Source: an uncultured bacterium
GTDB taxonomy: Bacteria > Cyanobacteriota > Vampirovibrionia > Gastranaerophilales > Gastranaerophilaceae
DNA length: 36,076 nt
Direction of reading: 5' to 3'
NCBI GenBank assembly: GCA_949284715.1
Contig: CASDWH010000003.1
Coordinates: forward strand, 1-36,076
Shown here: piece after piece, positions 31,177 through 36,076 of the stretch
Layout: every line of letters starts with the position of its first letter
How positions within the stretch are numbered: position 1 is the first letter of the stretch
Notes under the pieces: generated by a model
The model's database searches: none
What the model saw: the letters and a program-made list of their open reading frames with translations, nothing else
Told to the model about the DNA's origin: nothing
Program-made: the position numbers and the translations under genes

Positions 31177-32219
31177 TGTTAGTAAGTGAGTTTGATTATA
31201 ATTTACCGGAAGAATTAATAGCGCAAGTCCCTGCTGATAAGCGGGATTTGTCGCGTATGATGGTTTTGAATCGTAATGATAAAACAATCAGCCATCATAT
31301 ATTTAAGGATATAGTAGATTTAGTTGACAAAAATTCAATACTTATTCTTAACAATACACGGGTAATACCGGCAAGACTATATGGTTATAAGGGTACCGGC
31401 GCAAGAATAGAGGTTTTTCTTCTCAAAGAAAAAGAGCCGCATATATGGGAGGCGCTTGTAAAGCCTTCTAAACGGGTGAAATCCGGTACAAATATTAAAA
31501 TTACTGACGAATTGTCTGTAGAAATTCTTTCTCCGGCAGCGGATGACGGCAAATGGAATGTAAAACTGGAGTATGAAGGTAATATCTATGATATTTTGTC
31601 GCGTGCCGGTAATGTTCCGCTTCCGCCGTATATTGAACGGAAAATGACACCTGAAGAAATTAAAAAACTTGATTATGAACGTTATCAGACAGTTTTTGCT
31701 CAAAAAGAAGGTTCTGTTGCTGCGCCTACTGCCGGCTTACATTTTACAAAAGAAATCCTTGAGAAATTGAAAAATAAAGGAATTCAAATAGGTTATGTTA
31801 CGCTGAATGTCGGATTAGGAACTTTTAGACCTGTAAAATGCGAAGTCGTGGAAGAACATAAGATGGACAGCGAGTCTTTTGAAATTCCGGCTCAAACGGC
31901 GGATTTAATAAATCAGGCGAAAAAAGACGGGAAAAAACTTATTGCGGTTGGTACTACGTCGGTAAGAACGCTTGAAACTGCGTATAAACAGTTTGGAGAA
32001 ATAAAGGAATGTCATTCGGCATCTACGTTATTTATTTACCCCCCGTATGAGTTTAAAGTTGTAGACGGTCTGATTACAAATTTCCACCTGCCGAAATCTA
32101 CGCTTTTAATGCTGGTTTCAGCGCTTGCGGGTAAGGAGTTTATAATGGCAGCGTACAGAGAGGCTATTGAAAACAGATATCGCTTCTATAGCTACGGGGA
32201 TTGTATGTTCATAGACTAA
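31176..32219 (+). CDS. queA: tRNA S-adenosylmethionine ribosyltransferase-isomerase
   Basis: A 347-aa enzyme of queuosine synthesis; it transfers the ribosyl group of S-adenosylmethionine to preQ1 at tRNA position 34. FDYNLPEELIAQVPADKRDLSRMMVL at the N-terminus, NNTRVIPARL near 51, SVAAPTAGLHFT near 179, LNVGLGTFRPV near 209, and FHLPKSTLLMLVSALAG near 312 are family signatures. It overlaps yidC by one base (TAATG), which implies shared transcription and re-initiation. Other queuosine genes are absent from the window. Confidence 0.97.
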   Translation: MLVSEFDYNLPEELIAQVPADKRDLSRMMVLNRNDKTISHHIFKDIVDLVDKNSILILNNTRVIPARLYGYKGTGARIEVFLLKEKEPHIWEALVKPSKRVKSGTNIKITDELSVEILSPAADDGKWNVKLEYEGNIYDILSRAGNVPLPPYIERKMTPEEIKKLDYERYQTVFAQKEGSVAAPTAGLHFTKEILEKLKNKGIQIGYVTLNVGLGTFRPVKCEVVEEHKMDSESFEIPAQTADLINQAKKDGKKLIAVGTTSVRTLETAYKQFGEIKECHSASTLFIYPPYEFKVVDGLITNFHLPKSTLLMLVSALAGKEFIMAAYREAIENRYRFYSYGDCMFID

Positions 32220-32226
32220 AGCCGGA

Positions 32227-32448
32227 TTAATTTTTTTCAGGTTTTGCACTTTCTTCATTTGGCGAAAAATTATTTATCCAGTTGCTTATATAATCTTTAT
32301 CCTCCTGGTTTAAGAATGGTTTGTTTTTTTCAAACCAAATACTAAGCTGTTTGCATTCTTCCTGTGTATCAATTTTTTTGTTTTCTCCGCCTATTATTGT
32401 AAAAATTTTTTGAATAGCTTCTTTCGGAATTCTCTTAATATCAGTCAT
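32227..32448 (-). CDS. Hypothetical small protein, 73 aa
   Basis: The protein (MTDIKRIPKEAIQKIFTIIGG...) has no signal peptide or membrane helix; it looks helical with Trp residues near 44 and 63 (SIWFEKNKP, ISNWINNF). The start is set at the second ATG of the open frame because AAAGGAG lies six bases before it; five upstream codons would overlap that site. It is convergent to queA, with 7 bases between the stops and no terminator. Lineage-specific protein of unknown function. Confidence 0.78.
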   Translation of the reverse strand: MTDIKRIPKEAIQKIFTIIGGENKKIDTQEECKQLSIWFEKNKPFLNQEDKDYISNWINNFSPNEESAKPEKN

Positions 32449-32632
32449 ATAAGCTCCTTTCATAGTTACCGCATTTATATATATAACGATATAAATTTGA
32501 AAAACTTTAATATTTTGAAATAGATTTTTACAAAAATTTACAATTAACGTACTTATAAAATTTTTCTAGAAATATTTGTAAAATGAGTATTTTTGTACTA
32601 CTATTTCCTTATAAATACCTTAAGGAGAAAAG

Positions 32633-34096
32633 ATGGAAGAATTACTAAGAAAGAGTGCAAAAGAACAGAGTGAAGCTGTAAGGAACAAAGAAGTTTCTGC
32701 TATAGAGCTTACGAAGGCATCACTTGATAGAATAAAAAGTATTGATGATAAACTTGGTGCGTTTAATTCTTTAACAGAAGAGATTGCGCTAAATACCGCA
32801 AAAAAAGTTGATGAAAAACTTGCAAAAGGCGAGGAATTGCCGCTTTTAGCAGGTGTTCCTCTTGCGCTTAAAGACAATATGAATCTTATCGGTTCAAAGA
32901 CAACAGCTTCAAGCAAGATTTTAGAAAATTTTGTATCACCATATAATGCAACTGTTACAGAGAAATTATTGACTAATCTTGTTCCTATAGTAGGAAAAGC
33001 AAATCTGGATGAATTTGCAATGGGGTCATCAAATGAAAACTCTGCATTTAAAAAAGTTCATAACCCGTGGAATTTAAATAAAGTTCCTGGCGGCTCGTCG
33101 GGCGGCTCGGCGGCGGCTGTTGCGTCTTGTGAATCAGCTCTGGCGCTGGGGTCGGATACCGGCGGGAGTATTCGTTTGCCGGCTAGTTTCTGCGGTATTG
33201 TTGGTATGAAACCGACTTACGGTATTGTATCCCGTTACGGCTTGATTGCATTTGCATCGTCGCTTGACCAGATTGGGCCGTTTGCAAGAACGGTTGAGGA
33301 CGCGGCTATGCTTCTGGAAGTTATAGCTGGTTATGATAAACATGATTCTACATCATTGAACCGTCCGGTTGAAAATTATACAGCGCATTTGAATAATGAT
33401 ATAAAAGGTAAAAAAGTCGGTGTCATTAAGGAATTGATGGGTGAGGGGCTGTCTGACGATGTGAGAAAGGCAATAGAAAATGCTATAGAAACTTATAAAT
33501 CACTCGGTGCAGAAATTGTAGAAATATCTCTTCCCAATATCAAGTATTCGATAGGGATTTATTACATACTTGCGACTGCCGAATGCAGTTCAAACCTTGC
33601 GCGATTTGACGGCGTTAAATACGGACATAGAACTGAAAATGCGCAAAACCTTCTAGAAATGTATTGTAAAACAAGAGCAGAAGGGTTTGGAGATGAAGTT
33701 AAACGCCGTATTATGCTTGGAACTTACGCTTTAAGCTCCGGTTATTATGATGCGTATTACAAAAAAGCACAGCAAATGCGCAGGCTGGTAACGGAAGATT
33801 TTGTAAAAGCGTTCAAACAGGCTGATATTTTAGTTTCAGCAACCTGCCCGAATACGGCATTTGATTTAGGTTCTAAGGCAAATGACCCGCTTGCAATGTA
33901 TTTAACTGATATTGCAACGATAAGTGCAAACCTTGCCGGTATCCCGGGAATGAGTGTTCCGGCCGGATTTGATAAAGACGGTATGCCTATCGGTCTGCAA
34001 ATACTGGCACCACAGCTAGGTGAGGCTGCATTGTTCAACTTCGGGTATAAATTTGAACAGGAACACGACTATTACAAAAAACAGCCTAAAATTTAA
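32633..34096 (+). CDS. gatA: Asp-tRNA(Asn)/Glu-tRNA(Gln) amidotransferase subunit A
   Basis: A 487-aa amidase-signature protein. The catalytic Lys is in LALKDNM (K79), and the Ser-rich loop GGSSGGSAAAVAS (about 151-163) and DTGGSIRLPAS (about 173-183) carry the cis-Ser and Ser nucleophile. It hydrolyses glutamine and passes ammonia to GatB, which amidates misacylated Glu-tRNA(Gln) or Asp-tRNA(Asn). gatB and gatC are elsewhere. AAGGAGAAAAG precedes the ATG. The next gene, nanE, begins three bases after its stop, so a tRNA-charging gene heads a sugar-metabolism operon. Confidence 0.97.
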   Translation: MEELLRKSAKEQSEAVRNKEVSAIELTKASLDRIKSIDDKLGAFNSLTEEIALNTAKKVDEKLAKGEELPLLAGVPLALKDNMNLIGSKTTASSKILENFVSPYNATVTEKLLTNLVPIVGKANLDEFAMGSSNENSAFKKVHNPWNLNKVPGGSSGGSAAAVASCESALALGSDTGGSIRLPASFCGIVGMKPTYGIVSRYGLIAFASSLDQIGPFARTVEDAAMLLEVIAGYDKHDSTSLNRPVENYTAHLNNDIKGKKVGVIKELMGEGLSDDVRKAIENAIETYKSLGAEIVEISLPNIKYSIGIYYILATAECSSNLARFDGVKYGHRTENAQNLLEMYCKTRAEGFGDEVKRRIMLGTYALSSGYYDAYYKKAQQMRRLVTEDFVKAFKQADILVSATCPNTAFDLGSKANDPLAMYLTDIATISANLAGIPGMSVPAGFDKDGMPIGLQILAPQLGEAALFNFGYKFEQEHDYYKKQPKI

Positions 34097-34098
34097 AT

Positions 34099-34770
34099 AT
34101 GATAAGCAGATTAAAAAATAAGGTTATTGTTTCGTGTCAGGCGATGCCGTCGGAGCCTTTGTATAAAGAGGAATGCATGATAGCGATGATGCAGTCTGTA
34201 GTAAAAGGCGGAGCCGGCGGGCTGCGTGTTGCCGGCATAAGAGATGTTGCGAATGCAAAAAAGTTGTTTGATATTCCTATAATCGGGATTACTAAACCGG
34301 AGGTTATTCCGAAAAACTACAAAGAAATTGTTTATATAACCCCGACAATTAGTGATGCGCTTTCGCTTGTTCGTGCCGGTGCGGATATAGTGGCGTTTGA
34401 CGGTACCCAGCGCCCGCGGAAGGATTGTACGCTTGCGGAGATTATCAAATATATAAAAATAAATAATCGTGCTGCAATGGCAGATATTTCGACAATAGAG
34501 GAAGGTTTAAAGGCAAAGTCAGCAGGCGCAGATATACTTTCTACAACACTTTCCGGGTATACCATTGAGTCCGGCGACAGAGGGGAAGAGCCTGATTTTG
34601 AGCTGCTTGAAGCGCTTGTTAAACAGGTTGATATTCCGGTTGTATTAGAGGGCAGAATCTGGACACCCGAACAGGTAAAAAGAGCTTTTGAACTGGGTGC
34701 TTATTGTGTTGTTATCGGCTCGGCGATTACACGGCCGCAATTGATTACCAGACGTTTTGTTGTAAGATAG
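34099..34770 (+). CDS. nanE: N-acetylmannosamine-6-phosphate 2-epimerase
   Basis: A 223-aa TIM-barrel enzyme that converts ManNAc-6-phosphate to GlcNAc-6-phosphate in sialic acid/ManNAc use. Family signatures: VIVSCQAMPSEPLY at the N-terminus, GGAGGLRVAGIRDV near 37, IIGITKPE, GADIVAFDGTQRPRP-like GTQRPRK, ADISTIEEG near 131, GADILSTTLSGYT near 147, and VVLEGRIWTPEQ near 192. It is followed 13 bases later by a ROK kinase, the usual NanK partner. Together these imply use of host or bacterial amino sugars. The ribosome binding site is not evident, fitting coupling to gatA. Confidence 0.94.
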   Translation: MISRLKNKVIVSCQAMPSEPLYKEECMIAMMQSVVKGGAGGLRVAGIRDVANAKKLFDIPIIGITKPEVIPKNYKEIVYITPTISDALSLVRAGADIVAFDGTQRPRKDCTLAEIIKYIKINNRAAMADISTIEEGLKAKSAGADILSTTLSGYTIESGDRGEEPDFELLEALVKQVDIPVVLEGRIWTPEQVKRAFELGAYCVVIGSAITRPQLITRRFVVR

Positions 34771-34783
34771 CAGGTATTTTAAA

Positions 34784-35659
34784 ATGGAAGTTTTGGGTAT
34801 AGATATAGGCGGAACTAAAATTTACAGCGCAATAGTAAATGAGCAGGGTAATATTTTAGGCGAAGTACAAAAAAATAGGACTCCTCAAAATAAAGATGAA
34901 TTTGAAGGATTGTTAAAAAGGATTATTAAAGGTTACGGGAGAGAAATTTCCGGTGCAGGCATAGCTACGGCGGGTACCGTTTCTAATAAAAATGACAGAA
35001 TAATAGGCTCAACCGGAAATATGTTTAAAGAGTATCCTCATACGGATTTTAAATTATTAACGGATTTACCGGTATTTTTAGAGAATGATGCCAATTGTGC
35101 CGCATGGGCTGAATACAGATTAGGTGAGTCGAGAGGGAGCAGTGTTTCTGTATTGTTGACGCTTGGAACCGGTGTTGGCGGCGGGATAATTATAAATGAC
35201 AGACTGCTCAAAGGGAAATCCGGCGGAGCCGGTGAAATGCATTTCAAGATGCGTATGGATAAACATCGCAAATGCACATGCGGCGCTTATGATTGTTTTG
35301 AAGCGTACGCTTCCGGTACGGGACTCAGGGTTACGGCGCAGGAGATGTCTGGGAATCCTGAAATTACTACGTATGACGTAGTTGCCGGACTCAAATCCGG
35401 CGATAAATTAATGACAGAAATAATTGAACGCTGGGAAAGTGATATAACAGACGGTATAATAGGACTGGCTAACCTTTTTGACCCTGATTGTGTTGTTTTG
35501 TCAGGTTCGATGGCTGAGTACGTTGATACTAACCGTGTAGAAGAAAGGGTTAATTCAGAGATTGTTACGTATCCGACAAAGATAAGAAGAGCCGCGGCCG
35601 GTAATTATGCAGGTCTGATAGGTGCATCTATGCTTGCAATGGAGGCATGGCGTGGGTAA
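34784..35659 (+). CDS. ROK-family sugar kinase (probable ManNAc kinase/glucokinase)
   Basis: A 291-aa kinase. DIGGTK (6-11) is the phosphate-binding motif, ENDANCAAWAEYRLG (near 99) carries the catalytic Asp, GTGVGGGIIIND near 126 is the adenosine/sugar loop and HRKCTCGAYDCFEAYASG (near 162-179) is the ROK zinc site (CxCGxxxC). VVLSGSMAEY near 243 is the second conserved block. Beside nanE it most likely phosphorylates N-acetylmannosamine, but glucose or another N-acetylated hexose is possible, as substrate cannot be told by eye. Confidence 0.9.
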   Translation: MEVLGIDIGGTKIYSAIVNEQGNILGEVQKNRTPQNKDEFEGLLKRIIKGYGREISGAGIATAGTVSNKNDRIIGSTGNMFKEYPHTDFKLLTDLPVFLENDANCAAWAEYRLGESRGSSVSVLLTLGTGVGGGIIINDRLLKGKSGGAGEMHFKMRMDKHRKCTCGAYDCFEAYASGTGLRVTAQEMSGNPEITTYDVVAGLKSGDKLMTEIIERWESDITDGIIGLANLFDPDCVVLSGSMAEYVDTNRVEERVNSEIVTYPTKIRRAAAGNYAGLIGASMLAMEAWRG

Positions 35660-35846
35660 GGCTAAGAAGCGGGGATTTAACAGAAAGCAAAGCGGGCAGT
35701 ACCATAATATTACCCGTGCAGAGGCTGTGGCTGAAGTTATACGTATGAAACAAAATAATGAGGATGCCGAATATTTGATGACGTTGTTCGGGCTGACGGT
35801 TGAAGAACTTCTTGAAGCCGGCGCAAGCTATGAGGATATAAAATAG
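35652..35846 (+). CDS. Hypothetical small basic protein, 64 aa
   Basis: The likely start is a GTG at 35652, seven bases after GGAGG, giving MGKAKKRGFNRKQSGQYHN; it overlaps the ROK kinase by eight bases. The first 25 residues are basic, the rest is a pair of helices (ITRAEAVAEVIRMKQNNED, AEYLMTLFGLTVEELLEAGASYEDI) that look like a small helical domain with a possible helix-turn-helix shape. No signal peptide. It is the last gene of the gatA-nanE-kinase operon. Possibly nucleic-acid binding; unproven. Confidence 0.75.
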   Translation: MGKAKKRGFNRKQSGQYHNITRAEAVAEVIRMKQNNEDAEYLMTLFGLTVEELLEAGASYEDIK

Positions 35847-35853
35847 AATCGGC

Positions 35854-35887
35854 GGAAGGAGTGTTATTATTAATCCCCCGCCCCAAC
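35854..35887. repeat. Fragment of the GC-rich repeat family of 4190-4470
   Basis: ATTAATCCCCCGCCCCAAC (35869-35887) is identical to 4241-4259, and GGAAGGAGTGT (35854-35864) is identical to 4457-4467. In this copy the two elements lie in the opposite order and the palindromic partner is missing. Confidence 0.75.
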
Positions 35888-36029
35888 CTACTAAACCGTC
35901 ATCCCGTAAATGTAACAATTTTTTAACAAATCCCGAAAAAAATTAAAGTTTTCATAAACCCTGCCGATATATATATCAAGTAAGGTTGTGCATAATTCCC
36001 TGCTCAAAAAATAAAAAAGTGAAAAATCA

Positions 36030-36058
36030 TTGTAAAAATTATGCAAATTGTATACAAT
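36030..36058 (+). promoter_or_regulatory. Promoter pointing out of the window
   Basis: TTGTAA (36030-36035), 17-bp spacer, TACAAT (36053-36058). It probably serves a gene beyond the right edge. The stretch 35888-36029 holds no gene I can support. Confidence 0.5.
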
Positions 36059-36076
36059 AAGGATATATATTAATCA

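Overview
The window is an AT-rich, gene-dense bacterial chromosome segment from a didermic (Gram-negative type) organism. It carries TonB/ExbB/ExbD, a TolC-type outer membrane channel, a Skp/OmpH-like chaperone and a glycosyltransferase-9 (LPS heptosyltransferase-type) gene. The gene content, tig-clpP-clpX order, Memo-AMMECR1 fusion, NanE/ROK pair and several lineage-looking small proteins with an N-terminal FxG motif fit an uncultured gut-type non-photosynthetic cyanobacterial relative (Gastranaerophilales/Melainabacteria-like). That taxonomic call is an inference from style, not from a marker-gene search.

Left end (1-1400). A GC-richer stretch holds what looks like a decayed reading frame on the minus strand, followed by an unrecognised 157-aa gene. 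Next comes the most unusual part of the window. One promoter is followed by three tandem 127-129 bp repeats that abut a tRNA-Leu(UAA) gene, and the tRNA is followed by a strong terminator. Every repeat contains a near-ideal Shine-Dalgarno sequence and an 18-codon ORF (MSHPRRGEVDAFF...), with the ribosome binding site folded into a hairpin. Every repeat also begins with the first 10-11 nt of the tRNA itself (one base changed in copy 3) and later contains the tRNA's GGTAGACGC D-arm segment. The block reads like a tRNA-derived, tRNA-abutting cassette array of micro-ORFs co-transcribed with a tRNA.

1400-8300. A Memo-AMMECR1 fusion gene with a leaderless-looking promoter, a uridine-kinase-family P-loop kinase, small lineage-type proteins, a block of GC-rich palindromic repeats, and a drug-efflux locus (TolC-like channel divergent from MarR regulator plus HlyD/EmrA adaptor, with a MarR-type palindrome between them but no transporter gene).

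8300-19100. Housekeeping core: aspS with its own promoter and terminator, then tig, clpP, clpX and polA with short gaps or overlaps, running into a secreted protein that overlaps polA, then two lineage-type proteins. PolA appears to have lost its proofreading active site.

19100-25400. Envelope energisation: a secreted glycine-zipper protein, tonB, exbB and two tandem exbD paralogues, then a GT9 gene divergent from comM over a 20-bp shared start region with a symmetric -10-like sequence.

25400-29400 (minus strand). An operon of TPR lipoprotein-like/secreted protein, secreted GHL10 glycoside-hydrolase-like protein with an odd Cys/Lys tail, an overlapping small zinc-ribbon protein, and an M20 peptidase.

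29400-36076. Skp/OmpH-like chaperone, yidC overlapping queA, a small protein, then gatA-nanE-ROK kinase-small protein as a tight operon, and finally a copy of the GC-rich repeat and a promoter pointing out of the window.
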